NCBI GenBank assembly: GCA_900708905.1
Contig: CAADRB010000002.1
Span: 1,773,830-1,837,829 of the forward strand
Direction: 5' to 3'
Length of the DNA stretch: 64,000 nt
From: Hymenolepis diminuta
Taxonomy: Eukaryota; Platyhelminthes; Cestoda; Cyclophyllidea; Hymenolepididae
Part shown: positions 1-15,200 of the stretch, one piece after another
Layout: the number at the start of each line of letters is the position of its first letter
Position numbering within the stretch: the stretch's first letter is position 1
The notes under the pieces: generated by a model
What the model was told of the DNA's origin: nothing
Databases searched by the model: none
Seen by the model: only the letters and a program-made list of their open reading frames with translations
Position numbers and translations under genes: made by a program

Positions 1-3000
1 GGAGGATTACTTAGGTTTAGCAAAAGAATTATTGGTGTAGCATCCGCTACAGATATCATTTCCCATTTAACCCAATAAAAATGCACTGTAAACGCCAAAA
101 CAATCCTAATAAGATATAAAATCTTTTATTAACATTCGTCATCAAAGAAATTAAAACATCTATCCCTCACAGCAGTTACTCTTCGAGAAGAGACTAGTCA
201 CAGCGCTTTCCTGATGTATCTGATAGAATCTACCCAATCCGGTGTGACACTGCTATCTTAGTCATTAGAGCAGACATATCTCGCTAGTTTATACCAACTT
301 ATAACTCAGCAATTCTAAAGTTAGGAGTAATATAAAACTTTTAAATTTGATCAATTCAGATTTACACATTCTTCTAAAATTAAACTAATTTCAACAGAAT
401 GAGATTAAGAAAAATCGAGCCTTCACTCTTGAACACCAACGTCCATCCACTTGCCTTGAAAAGGGAGCCCCAATCGAAAGCTCACAGAATTCCAAGGATC
501 TAAATTTTTAAGACAAATAGACTCAACAGCAACGGAAGCTAGTAGAAATTTTGGTTTCAAGACCGAAACCTCCTAGTTTACCTTTTTCCCGCTAGAATGA
601 ATATTATACTCTCCATCTTACCTAAGATACAACTGCTTGTTTAAGTGGACTGAGCAACTTTGTAATACAATCTCCTGTCAAATTTGGTCAGTAAACTAGA
701 AGTGAAATCCAGTCACCTCTGAATTGCTCTAGTGTTGGAAATAACTTGTATGATTCCAATTATGTGGAACTAGCCTATATAGCTCTCCTACATTGAATCC
801 GCATCAAATGCATGAGATTTAATTAAATTTAATAGACTTAGGTGTGATTGAGAAGTAGTGAATTACTGAAATCTATTCTGAATCAATGCAATTATGGTCT
901 TAACTGTTGAAATAGTTTTTCATTTATCTTTTAAGTCAGCATTTGTTCCCCTTGACGGTCAAATGTATATAAGTCGATAAGGCCATGGATTTTATAAAAA
1001 TATGGGTGGAAAGAATTCGATCCCTCGAACTGTTTATAATTCGGATTGCGTCAAGAATCAGGGGATTGTTAGGTCATCTTTCTCTCCTTGTTTTGGAAAT
1101 CACAACACTATGGTTTTAAGTACTTAGAAAAGAATAAAAAAAATAGGAGGACTGGTCAGCTGAATTATGCGTACTCGAGGTTTCTCCCTCCTTACAGCGT
1201 TTTCTGCACGACGTAAAGCCAAATAGGTTAACGCTTTTTGAGATATAGTAAAAATAACAGTGTCGAATGAACGTCCAAATGACTTAATGCCACGCCTGGT
1301 GTCTGAATTGCCGCTAATGACCTATCATATAAGTCGTCATCTGATCATAAAAATCGCATATTTTTCACAAAATAAATTCTTTTGCATTTTTCAAACTATT
1401 AAAAGTGCCAGGATATAAATTAATGAATGACATTATTTCGTTCAGTATGGATGGTAGTATCTGACTTAGACTTAAGTTAAGAAATGAATCATGTTTGCTT
1501 TAAGGAATGTAAATTTAATATTTTTCCTTGTATTTTTGAATTAATAGTTTACTACGACCTACTCTTTTATATTAAATGGCTTATGTTCTTCAAGTTGATT
1601 CAATTCAAGGCAGTTCAATTGCGTATTATCTTCAAACAGTCGTAAATTGTGGAAAGGGCGGCTGATCTTCGAAGCCAAAACTTAATATCAAACTCAACTT
1701 TTAATTCATTACTACTTTTCAAGGAATGTTGCTGACAATATTTTTCGTTTAAGAGATTTCATGAATTCTCATGCAAAGATTCTCTTTTGTGGTAGAAAAA
1801 TATTTGTTATTACATCTAAAGTAGCCCTAATCTCAAATAAAAAAAACTTTTTGGGGTTCCAATAAATTTAGCTAAATACCCCCCGATGGAGCCAATAATT
1901 TTCCTAAGGCTAACAGGGAACCATTGGCCTTCCTCGGTGAGAAGACCAAGAATTAAGTTGGATCTCATTTTATTGAATAAGTGGAGATGGTTGAGAGGAA
2001 AAGGGAGGATGTATTAGGAAAATGAAGTGGTGGTTAATAGAGGGTTTCAGTACTGAAAAACGGCAATCGAGACTGTGATGGACGTACGAAATGAGGTGCG
2101 ATAAGGCTGTTGCCTGAATTTGTTTTCTTCGTTCATTGACGGGCAGTTGAAAGTTAAAACAGAGATATGAGTCAGTAAACAAGCAATATATAGGTAAACT
2201 GAGCAGGTTTATTTAAATGGAAAATATAATGCAATGACTTAATTAATTTCAAAAATAAATCTAAATTATTTTTTCCCAAATAACCTACCTATTTTTCTTC
2301 TAAATTAAAACATTTCTTTCGTACGATTTTAGTAAATAATGCACATTTAAATTAGAAAATAGGATGATGTTAACCATTTCTGATGGCTATCAATGATCAA
2401 CTTACAATAATCATTCACTTTCAAATTAAAATTGTATTCTAAGCGATTTGATCCCATTTTCACTATTGTATGAAAGATCGACTTTTATCTAAACCCCGAA
2501 GGTGCCAAGTTCTGAAAAGAATTAAAGCTTATATTGTCACTCTCAAAAACCAATTCACCGCACAAACCTGAAAAGATTCAGGAGATAGGAAGTGTTCAAG
2601 TAAGGTGTTTGCACATTTTCTCGAGGGAAATTTCGTACTAAGGCTTTAAGGCAATATAAACGATTTCAATGAAAAATTAATGAAGTAAACGTAATTTTTG
2701 CCATTTTGAAATATAAAAATTCGCTAGTTTAAATGTACATTACTTATTAATTCAGAATAGTAAAATGAATTTGGATTTTTCCAAATATTATTAATTTGAC
2801 CAAATTTTAGTGCTTTTTAATGCTTAATTTCAATTAATTTGCATTTAAATATGGGAAATCACTTGAAAAGAAAGTAGTATTAAAACAAAGAAAGGTATGT
2901 TCATCTGAAAATATATTTCCAACAGCATAGCATACTTCTAAATGCCTGATAAAAAAGTGAGAGAATAGACCGAGCATAGTATATCATAATTTTCATAGTT

Positions 3001-3096
3001 CTACATGAAAAAAATCTAGGATTTGTAAAAAAGGGTATTCAGGAGGAAGTTTTAAAAGAAAAAGGAGAATGAAGGGTGAGGGGAAGAACTCAGAAA
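1..3096. other. Flank 3' of the Kunitz gene, no gene seen
   Basis: AT-rich with short chance frames only. The 3' UTR of the Kunitz gene should lie directly below 3097; a weak ATTAAA is at 2821..2816 on the minus strand. I saw no conserved exon, RNA or repeat. Confidence 0.4.
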
Positions 3097-3296
3097 TTAT
3101 GCTGCCTTTGCACATCTAGCTTCACATTCAGCTTTAGTAACAAAGTTATTCTCGTTTCCTCTACAGCCTCCATAATTGAATTTCAGGCACTGCTTCGATG
3201 CACTATCATAGTAAAAACGCGGGTTTCTACCTCGGCACGGACCTTCTTTCTTTGGTAACTTGCAAATGTCCACGTTTGAAATTGGTTGAGCACCAG
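3097..3296 (-). CDS. Kunitz gene exon 30, terminal (domain K31, P1 Arg)
   Basis: Residues 2196-2261, then TAA at 3099..3097. The domain reads [46 protein letters not shown] and ends only four residues later. P1 is Arg. PRFYYD is closer to K1 than to the internal repeats. First and last domains therefore look like the ancestral ends around an expanded middle. Confidence 0.93.
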
Positions 3297-6200
3297 CTAA
3301 AGGAAAAAAATTAATTTCAATCAGGAAGACATCTACTAACAAAATATCTGATTGATTTTAATCCATATAAACCGGTGGATACTCATATCAACATCTGAAA
3401 TGGACTATTTACTCAATTTTATGCGGTAAAATAAAATAAAGATGCAAAAAATAATCCCATCTTAACAGTTCTTATCAGATTAATCGTGTGCTCCAATGAG
3501 TTGGATTTGAATCATCTTTAAATCTTTTAAAGAAGGCAACCGTAGTACCAATGCCCTCTGACACATATACCCGTTTAGTCGATGTATTGCACAACTGCTG
3601 ACTCATACCTCTGCCCTATGTGTTAATGAATAGAGAACGTGAAATTGATCAACTGCTTTACGTACATAATTTCGCCTGTTCTTCGCACGACCTATAAAAT
3701 CTACGAATTTTGAAAGCAATTTCTGGGACTTTTACTTAAATCATGGAGCAATTAATACATCGATAAATAACTCCTATTAAGCACTGCCGAGTAAGTTCAA
3801 TAGAAATATAAATTTGGACTATCGAGTATTATTAAAAAGCCCTAAGAATGAAGAATGTCATAATCATAAAACGTTGATCAAAGTTTGCCTACTCAGGTGA
3901 TTATAGACATCGAGAGTCATGACAGGAATCCTGCAATCATGAGTTGCGATTTGATGAATTAGAGTGTATTCTCAGCCATCTCCGAAGAGATATAGGAAGA
4001 AAAGTTATTCATTTTGTGTTCTCTACTTTTGGCCTGCTCATATTAACTATCATAATTACAAAATTTTAAAGACGGACAGTTTTACTGAAAATAAGTAGAT
4101 AGTATTATTTTAATTACAAATGTAAGTTAAAATTATTTATGTTTGACCTAAATGTAATTATGCATTGCGCTGTGGAACAATAAAAACCGTTTTTTAGTAT
4201 TCTTTTGCAGAAATTATTTCTTTACACAGAAGACTTGAATGATTAAAATGAGTCATTAAATCTTCCTATTAATGGAATAATCAAAATCTACCATTTGCGT
4301 CCGTGTTAGAAACATTTAAACTGACTTACAAATGGTACACATGGCTTCACAGGCCTCCTTAGTTTCGAAATTGTTGGCATTTCCTCGACAACCACCATAG
4401 TAGAATTCGATACAACTGCCGAGGGACAAATCATACGACCAGCGCTTTGCCATTGCTTTGCAAGGACCTACGTCTTGTGGAAGCCGACAGACAGGATCCA
4501 GAGCGTTGTTTCTGTCAGCAGGCCTGGCATTTGGGATGGTACCTAGGAAAAGTAACATTGAATAGAAACTTATTAAGAATATGCTACTCAATGTTGAGCT
4601 TGCCAATTTTAACCCGATTAACTCATTTTGATATGGCAGCATTTGTTTATTTAAATTTTAATTATTTTGATCGATCTTAGCGGGCTAATGAAACGGGTAT
4701 CGAGGAAGAAATTGTGATCCAGATATAACCAGAGAAACGATTTCGTTTACCGACTTCAGCTTTTAAAAGCACATTGCTTTCGTTTAACCTCAGTATTTGT
4801 ATTGGATTGGAAAAATGAAAGAGAATCTTATCAGTAAGAAACCGAGGATACTTACCAAGACATATCTGTTCACAGGCTTCCTTTGTTTCAAAGTTATTTT
4901 CATTTCCACCACATCCTCCATAGGCGAACTGGACGCATCTGCCGGAGTTGGGATCAAAGCCCCATCGTTGGAAGTGCATCATACACATACCCTTTTCGAA
5001 TGGCAAATGACAGATTGATGTGTCGACGTTGTCAGGGTTATTATCATTGTTGGGAGACTCTTGAGGTGCCTGAGGATATCTTCCCGGTGAATTCTCTAAT
5101 TACACAAAATTATATTTCATTAATATAAGCTCGAAGAGAGTTGTTGAAAGTTTCGACTTATTTTAAAATATCTCGATCTACGGCGAATTAATTAAAACTT
5201 CACCCAATTACTTGAGAAGAAAATGAGAAAAAATTTATTTCGCTTAATTTAAACTCTATGATTATATTTCATATTAAATACTTTTAATTTGGGGATAGCA
5301 TAAAGACAATCTTTTATGTGGTTTTAGAGTGTACAAATACAAAAATACAATTAATTAAGTGTCATTATTTAAGACAAATTTATTGTAAAATATTCCCATT
5401 ATATTGTATCATTCCTTAGATAAACGTGTAAATAATTATTCAACCTATGGAAATATTTGATTAAAGAAAAATTATACAAAACTAACCACCACATTTAGCT
5501 TCACAGGCCTCCTTTGTCGCGAAGTTATTTTCATTCCCCCGACAGCCACCGTAGATGAATTCTTCACATTTTCTACTGGAGGTATCATAGAACCACCGTG
5601 ATTGTGCAGCACGACAGGGACCAACATCTGGAAGTAGCCGACAAATAGGATCCAGGACTCTTTCACCACTACTAAATTCCACATTCGGACTGGTGGCTGA
5701 ATAAAGAGGAAAAAGGGAGTGATAGTGGTGAATAAGAATACAAAGACCAATCACTCTTAGAAATTCCTCAATTTCCGTGAAATTGATACGCATCTATAAG
5801 TTTGTTTTCTACCGTTGGACATCCCAATTACGAAAATCAAAGGGTTGAAAAAGTTTATAATTAATAGGAGTTAGACTAAATTTATGTGTAATATATGAGC
5901 TAATTATTTCAGGATTGAAAGAAATCAAGGACAAAAAGGGACATTTCAAACAACCGGATTTGAAGCGAAGAGAAGGTAAAACTCTCCAGAAGGAGATTTT
6001 TTTCTGATTGGTTACACTTTGTTTACTTTGTTTATTTGCTGGTTAACCATGAATTGATGTGAGCTTAATGGTAAGAGCAAGCGTCTAAGTCTCGAATCTA
6101 AACACCTGTCGTTTTTATGAATGTGTTGAACCCATGATTGGGTTGTCTGAGTGGTCACGTGTTATTCACACACCATTCAGAAATTAATTCATTCGTGTGT

Positions 6201-9200
6201 TATTCTGTACATATTCTCATGTTTGTTAAACATTATTGTAGTGTCCTACGAGAATAAGTTTTTTACTTGAATACTTCCATATGCTACTATTCCAAGTCAA
6301 AGACTGAAATGACGTCTGATGAATTGTGTGAAAAAGCAAAGTGGGACAATGCGTGAGACAAACGTCGCCTTAAACATAAACGTTCCCACTGCTTAAAACA
6401 TACCACTATCGCATATCAGAACTTTGTGTGAATCTTAGTAAATATCAATCGTTACAACTCACAAATAGTTTAAACGGCAGCAGGATGAGAATGATTAACT
6501 TACAGAGACAGCGCTGTTCACATTCCTCCTTGGTCTCAAAGTTGTTTTCATTGCCACCACAACCTCCGAAAACAAATTGGATGCATTTACCGTTGGTTGA
6601 ATCATAGCCCCATCTATGGGTGAGTTGGTGGCAGTCACCGCGTTCTCGGGGTAAATTACATACCGCTGTGTCTCCAGAGTTTTGGCTTTCAAGAACTAGT
6701 GGGAAGATAGAATGTACACCGATATAACCTGCAAATTTTCAATGCTATAATTCGCAATTGCTATCCCAAGATTTGCCCTCCATCAATTTTTATGGCTATC
6801 TTCCATACTTTTGCTGCTATTTTTCAGTTATTCGTGTTAAATGGTGAACAGCAAACAATTTTCTAAATTAGCAGCTTTTGATTATTTTATCTTTCGTGGG
6901 ACTGTTTTGATTCTTCATGGGTCATCAGCATCACTTTTGTATATGCGTCCTTCTCAGTACTTGATTACTCCGACCATTCAATAACTATTTCACTAAATCA
7001 TTTCATCTCAGGCCCTACTCATTCCATTCCGAATTACGAAGGTTAACAGGTTCAGAGTTCAACAGACAAACATTTGTTTTAATTTAAGTGGTCTCAACAT
7101 ATTAACGAGATGAAATAAGATGATAACCAGATGCTTGGATAATTCGAGGGAGTTTTAATCCCCTGACTGGGGAGATGTCAGGTAAGCTATACCCAAATCT
7201 CTTCCATGTCCTATAGCCAGTCGTTCAATTAGGTTCTCTATTTTTTCGCCAAAGAGCTCTTCAGTTACCATTTCGACTATATAACTATAAATAGACTTCA
7301 CATCCTATAGCTAATATATTATGTGCAAGGATTTGTAGCTATTACAAATCAGTCTAACTCAGCTCGAGATCAGTATAGTTCCATAATGTCTACGGACTCT
7401 TTTGCTTGTACGGAAATAAGTAAGGTTAATAAATAAGCGAAGTGGGCTGAATTGCTTACCACCACATTTAGTTTCACAGTCTTCTTTTGTTTCGAAGTTA
7501 TTGGCATTGCCTCTGCAACCCCCATAGCTGAATTCAGCACATTCACCCTTCGACAAATTATAGGACCAGCGTTTAATATAGGCCCGACAAGGACCAACTT
7601 CCTGTGGAAGTCTGCATACTGGATCCAGAGCATCACTAGCATTAGCAGGTTTGGCCATTGGAATGTTTGCTACAAAGCGATATCGAAATTCAGTTAGGAA
7701 AGGTGAATTAAGGAATGAGGAGAGAAATGAGACCTACCGAGACATATCTGTTCACACTCAGCTTTAGTTCTGAAGTTATTGGCATTTCCACCACAGCCTC
7801 CATAGACAAATTGGATGCATTTACCTGAAGGGGCGTAGAATCCCCACCTTTGAATATTGGCCTCACAATTTCCGCGTTCATGTGGCAAATGACAAATTGA
7901 GACATTACCAGATACCACTTCCGAAACCGAGACTGAAGGGGATGGTAGATACGCAGAAGCTAAATTGTGTTCAAAAAATCAAAATAAAAGCTTAATCATT
8001 CTTGAGTTTTCCTATTTCAGTTCTAGTAATACAAATTAAATTTAACAAAATGTTGAATTACATATTTATTAAGATCAATGTTCAATGAAAGTTTCTAAAT
8101 TTCGAAAAGCAGAAAAGTGCATTTGAAAACAGCCTCTTTCCTGCTTAATTTTCTGTTATATGAAAAAGAAAATTTTGCATATTGAAGCTGAATATGTACT
8201 TAGGTTTGATACAGCTATCCTTAAATTACTTTTATTATTTACTCTGTTACCTGTTCTGTAGATTTCTTCAAAATTGAGAAAAAATAATTTTACTAACTAA
8301 AAATCCCAGCTAAAAGTAGTTAACAGCTCAGAAGACATGAAGTGGGGAACATTATTTATTTATTAGGATGACTAGGTGGCGCCGCCGACCAATCGCAGAT
8401 CGTGTTCCATGGGAAAAGTTTTCTTAAAATATTGAAAACTTCAAATGTCCCCTTATTCGCCTTTCCGTAAATCTGTACACCTCTTCCATTATGCTGTAGC
8501 ATTAATACAAACATTAACCGTTTATTTATCTCTTCATCAAATTTTCAAATATTTCTAAGATTTTGTTAACGCTTAAAGTATGAGAATAGAGTGTCAATGT
8601 ATAAATAACGCCTTAAAACTGTAATCTTAATGAATCTATTTCTCCTCATTAATGAAACATACTACGTCCGAATCGGACACATTACAATTCATTAATATTA
8701 TTATTACCCCTAGTAAAACCTAAAAATTTTAAATTTTAAATTGTGGGAAGTAGCTGGGATTGAAGTACATAGAGTTCAACTATCATAAAGGAGGGAGGGG
8801 GTGGAGGGATCGAAACGGTAAAGAGAGCAACGCCAAGGTATCAAAGAGTTCTTCATTTGACTTTTGAGTTTGAGTTATACAATGTTTATTAAATGGGAAT
8901 CTCAAGTTCCAAAGTTCAACTATCATAATTCGTCCCCTGAACTGGAGCAAATGCTTGTCTGTGATGTCCAGTGCTTACTGAACAATATTATTTAATGAAT
9001 TTGAATAGGTCTTGCCGCATTCATTTATCTTATCTTCCAATGGTTTAGAAGGTAAATGATCTTAAACTAATATTTTTTTTAATTTACACTTTTAAGGTAG
9101 TAGAGATGAGATAGCTGAAATTTTTGGTTAATTGGAGGTTCATTAGCAGTTTTACTCATGATGCTTCTATAAAGAGTTTTCCAGCAGGATTTTAAGTACC

Positions 9201-12200
9201 CGAAGTTAAAAATCATTAGAAAAAATAACTGTTTTTATAAGTATATCTATAGTTCACTCATGTGATCTAACTCACCGCTCTTGCATTTGGCTTCACAAGC
9301 CTCCTTAGACTGGAATTTATTTGCATTGCCTCTGCATCCACCATAGTAGAATTCGAGGCATTGATCGCTAGAAACATCGTAGTACCATTGTCGAAGCCTA
9401 GCTCTGCAGGGACCAACCTCCTTGGGTAGTCTGCAGTCTGGATCAATAGCATCATTCATATCAGCTGGTTTAGAGTTAGGAATATTAGCTAAGATGAAAA
9501 GAAAACAGTTATGACCATTACTTTAATTTGTAATACTTCCTTGTTAAAAAATAGTTTACCCAGACATTTCTGTTCACAATCCTGTTTTGTTTCGAAATTG
9601 TTTTCATTTCCTCCGCATCCACCATAGATAAATTGGACGCATCTTCCACTGGATGCATCGAAGCCCCAGCGCTGTAAAGAGGCTCTGCAATTACCTCGTT
9701 CATGTGGCAGATGGCACACAGAAGTATTTATGAAGTCAATGGCGACTTCATCTTCAGGTGAAAAATAACCTTTGTAGGCACCTAAATAATATTAATAAAA
9801 CATGAGCGTAAACTTGCCCAATTCATTCATTGATTTAATATGATGGCCAACTTATAAAAAATAACCTTGTGATACTAAATCAATACAAGAGTCATGAATA
9901 ATTATGAAAAGTTAAATAAAAGAAAAATTCACATCTAGGACGAGGGACTCGAGAGAAGAATGTATTAGTAAGGAGGTCACTTAAGGTATAACACAACAAC
10001 ACCCCTTTCCTACAATAAATAAAATGCGTCCACAGCAATGGTGACCTAGAATAAATCGGCCGTTAGACTTTGTTGCCATTTTCATTTAAGTGAACCATTA
10101 TTTCTGCAATATTTGCAAAAAATATCGTGCTACATGTTAGATACTATGTCCTTAAGAAACCTTTAGATCTGTCAAGAAGAGAAAGAGATTTTTCTGGATT
10201 TTCTTAAGGAACTTTCCAAAGTGATTAGCCGAATAAAGAAATAATATGAATGCTAATGAAATTATATCAATCATTTTAAAAAATATGCAAAATTTCAAGC
10301 TAGGCACCTATTAGGATGACTTTCCACAGTTGGCCAAGGTTTAAATGAAAAAATGCAAGTGTAATAATTCAGACCTTTATTTCTGACTTGGAATGTACCG
10401 ATTACCAGATGTAATTGTAAAATCATAAAAAACACCAAAATTTCTCTTCATTTGTTAAGTATACACGCTACCTATGTTTATGAAAAAGGGTAAATAGAAC
10501 AAAGACAGCGGCACCTATAAAGGATCTTTTATCTTGTCAACAGGGTTTGCACTGACGACAATCCTGTCAAATTAAATATTAATGAGTATTATTACGTAAC
10601 AATCAAAAAATAGACAAACATATTTCAAAGGGAAAATAATTTGCAATCATACGGTGTAGAAATAAACTTGGAGTCCTCTCTAAGGCAAAACTGAAAAACA
10701 TATTTGATAGACGTCAGTCACAAAATTAGGAATATGTGAAGAATTAACGAATGCCTTCAGAAAACCTACCACATCTCTCCTCACAGTCCTCTTTAAATTC
10801 GAAATTATTGGCATTTCCTTTGCAACCACCGTAGATGAATTCAACACATTGCCCTTGGGAGAGATCAAATGACCACCTTCTCTGAAATCCACGACAAGGA
10901 CCCGGGTCTTGAGGCATCTTACAGATAGGATCAATTGCGCTGTTGCTACTTTCAGCAGACCTTTCACCATAATGAGAGTTGGAAGACGTTTGAGCATATG
11001 TTTCAAGCATTTCTAAATATTTAAACAGATGTTATACAATGGATTCATCCTCAATTTTTACTAAGATTTATTCACTGACAAATGTTTACTGAATGACAAT
11101 TTAAAATGGGGGAAAGAAGTATGTTCCGATATAAGTGTCTTAAATTTTATCCGATTATAGTAATTAATCACAAATTTGAAAGCCTAAATTTTGTTTTAAG
11201 ATTACGTGTTTTTAATCTCATCTGGAATTAACCATGAACAATTAAATGGATGACATAAGCGCGTTTCAATATTTAGCTTAAATAGTGTTGCTTATAACAG
11301 TTTTTTTCAAATAATCTCTTAGAAAGCCGATTCAAATTTTTTCAGTGCACTCGAGCGAAATCCAAAAGATTCATTGCTGCACTGGATGACCAATTATTGG
11401 AATTAGGGAATATGTAAGCCATCACTGAAATAATTATCTTTGTAGTTATTGGATAACCAGGCAGCCAATCATTTACCATGTATCTGTTTTAAAAAATATT
11501 TCAGCCATAATTATTTCCTTAACAGAAAACAGATGTTTGAGCTACGGGCATTTCTAATCTTCTTCCTGGAGTCTTAGTAGTTTCAGTCTTATAGTAAATC
11601 TTAATAAAATTCTTATTGAAGGAGATTATTATAAGACACAGTAAATCTGTCAGATAACGGATTTTCTGAATCTATTATCACACATGCCACCTACGAAAAA
11701 ACCAAAATCCAAGCTTAAATGGCCTTAATGAATATTAAAAATAATGTAATAACGCTTTGATGGATTTAAATAAACTAATAATCACGACAATGATTGCATA
11801 AACAATTTATGTCGATGTTGCTTGCATATTTACGAGTAAATTAAATTATTACTATCAGTGAGATGATTCAGGAATTATGAAAATTATTAACTTCACTTAA
11901 TTGGAAAAATACAAAAAGATTCTTGAAATTAATTAGACCTGTTAGTTAATTTGATGTAAGCGGTTTAGCTTAACTGTGCCGTTTTAGAAAAATGCTCTAA
12001 CAAAATTGCCTTCCATTCCTGACCGTAAACAGCTGCCCGCAGATTTTGATTGTGCTGCTTACACAATATTTGTGGAGAAAATTGACTTGACCATTCAAGT
12101 TATGTACTCTGATTAAACTGTTTCGCTTTCGCAATTAATAATTGTAAATGCAAAGAATGTCCATTTATACAATAAATACTTTGAAAACAAATTCTATAAT

Positions 12201-15200
12201 CCTCTTTAGCAGGTATTCTAATGACTTCAATAAAGAACCTTTCGAAATCGGTAGCTATTTTCATTAAAATAACTAAATGCTTCTGAGTGCGATGAAAGGA
12301 AGCGATTTTCATAGTTTATTTTGGACAAAGCCTCTTTGATTGAGAAGCTGGCATTCCGTCACCCTTTTCCATTTTGTATCTAACCCACGGCCTCTGAATT
12401 GACGTGCCTTTTTCAGAATAATGAGTTTCTCAAACTTACTGCACATTTTCTCACATTCTCCTTCAGTTTCAAAGTTATTGGCATTTCCTCGACATCCACC
12501 GTAAATGAAATCCGTGCATTTTCCGCTGGCAACATCAAAGTACCATCGTTTCAGCATCGACCGACATGGACCAACTTCTTTGGGCAGCTTGCAGATAGGA
12601 TTAAGAGTATCACTTTTATCAGCAGCTCGAGCGTTGGGAATATTTGCTAAAATTGAACCATATCGATATCATAGAACACGTCGTATTAATTATGAGTAGT
12701 GTACATGTTTCTAAATAACCTACCAAGACAGCGTTGTTCACAGGCCTCCTTCGTTTCGAAGTTATTTGCATTTCCACCACAGCCGCCGTAGATGAACTGA
12801 ACGCATTCTCCGCTTTCTCCATCAAAACCCCACCTTTGAAGGAAGGCATAACAGTTACCACCTTCGCGTGGCAAATGACAGATTGATGTGTCAACATTTC
12901 CACCATTTTCGTTGGTGCTTCCGATTGAAATGCCTAAATAGAAACAAACATCATTTGCTCGTTAGTTCAACCTATTCTCGCTTAAACTAAGTAAAATTAA
13001 GTTGAATGAGCAGCTAATACTTCTTAATTATCAATCACGAGTATGTTATTTCGTTGCATCCCCACTCAGAACTCTTAATATAAGGGTCCTGTATCTTTTA
13101 AAGAAGAAATAGGAGAACAGGAATAAGTTCGTGGACGGCACGGGATTCGCAATTTACCATGAAAAATTAAAAAAGCAAATTTAACTAAGTTCACGTTGCT
13201 TCACATTGCAATGTTTGTTTCATTTATGTAACTGAAAAATACCCGATTGCATAGGCTTTGCCTGGAACAGAGCATTTAAGTATAACCCGGTTTTCCAGAA
13301 TGCTGACCACAAATACAATGTTCGAGAGGTATTTTTAGGCCATTTGACAGGTTAATGCTAATATGAGAAGTTAGTTAGGATCAACTCAAATGCAATTTGA
13401 ACTTGTCTAAAAGCACTCAAAGACAGAGTGCTCATGTAATCAATTTTTTCACTAAACTTGTCAAACCGGATATAAGTTTCAAGAGGCGGTTACTTTTAAT
13501 AAAATGAAAACTATAATGTAAGCTTTGGACTAGATTGGCAGCGATCTGGCAAAATGCGGCCCATAGTACCAGCTGTGACCTTTACAAAAGCTCCTACACA
13601 AGTCGTCTCTTATATTAAGCCGCATGTAATTTTAGATGTAACTTTGTCTGTGCATGACTCTGTGATAAAGTAACTCATTAGAAAGTCCTCCAAGTATTTA
13701 ACAAATTTTATAACGTGCCAGGTCAGTGGTTACTATGAAATTAGGTAACGAGTTATTCAGGACCTGAGTGGTTTCATAAAGTACATAAGAATTTTAACTA
13801 AGACATCAAACGTGTTCTGCTCATATTTCTATTAAGTAAAATTACCAGTAATTAGTTAGTTAAATTTTTAAAATTGGGACTTAATTATGAAATGGTTTTG
13901 CAACAAATTTAAACGACCATTTAATAAGTTAATTTAACTGGTAAGTTTTCGGTGCAGTCAAACAATCAAATTATTAGTATTCTATTTCCGGAATAAAGAG
14001 AGATGATGCAAAGCGGCTATAATTATTCGTTATTCATTACTTTACTGATGTGAATAATTAATTTAGTTAAAGCGATATCAACATTTAGTGGTCAGGCACT
14101 CAAACATCCCTCTGTTTTGCCAATTTTAATTGTGATTTGATACATAATTTCATAAGACCTTTCAAATTAATGAATGAATTCTGTAGTGGTACATCACGAT
14201 ATAGAGGAATGATGATTAACTTCTGGTTAATAATTGAGTTCATACTTCAATGCACAAAATGCCTACTTATTTGCGACTGACAGGATTCACAGATGTAGTT
14301 TTGCCTATTAAAGCATTTTAATAAAAAGAAAGTAAAGGGCCATAAGGTCACAAGAGAATTGAAAATGCTTACCGGTAGTGCATTTATCTTCACAAGCCTC
14401 TTTCGATTCAAAGTTATTGGCATTTCCCCGGCAACCACCATAAGTAAATTGTACACATTCTCCTTTGAACATATCAAAGGACCAACGCCTTATTGATGCT
14501 CTGCAAGGACCAGTTTCTTGAGGCAGTTTACAGACAGGATCCAGGACATCGTTTGAGTCAGCAGGTTTAGTGTTTGGAATAGCAGCTAAGGATAAAAATA
14601 GAGAGCAAACTTAAAATCTTGAGGGAAACAAGACCTATTTAGATCTGCAGATTTTATTTACATGAACAATGTTCTTCACAAGCTTCCTTAGTCTCGAAAC
14701 TATTTTTATTTCCTCCACATCCGCCGTAGATGAACTGGACGCATTTTCCAGTATTCGGGTCAAAACCCCAGCGTTGAAGGAATGCCGTGCAGGTTCCTGA
14801 CACTAGTGGCAAATGACATATTGATGCATCGACTCTTTCTCCTTCTGTTCGGGGAACTGATGAGTCTTCTGGAGAATATGCACCACCTGGAGCTACAGGT
14901 AAACAAAATTTAAAAAATTTGCTGAGAGATAATGTCACAGCAATCCTTTCTAAAAACCATCCTGATATGCTAAATACGGACTTAAACATTATAAGTAGTA
15001 TTTTAGCACAACTTCCAAGTTAATTAAATTTATCTTAAAGATCTAGCGACTTACAAATGACGATGGTAGAATCTGTGCCGAAGTAAGACTACCTCGATTG
15101 TCATACTCAATGTAGTATTCCATCATCATTGGTTACTAAACAGATTTTCTCAATTCACAAATTCCTACTCGTATCCTATTAATTGCGTTACTCTGGAGCT

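Noticed and set aside
6045..6185. Another SINE copy in Kunitz intron 26 (TTAATGGTAAGAGCAAGCG..TCTCGAATC)
   Set aside because: The tRNA-like match is short and no body block follows; not enough to call.
7370..7642. Long frames antiparallel or shifted to Kunitz exons (for example 7642..7370, 5750..5472, 19760..19578)
   Set aside because: They overlap spliced Kunitz exons in another frame, lack Kunitz cysteines and have no splice logic of their own.
11013..12439. A hidden type A Kunitz exon between K21 and K22
   Set aside because: No Kunitz motif was found in any minus frame of this intron.
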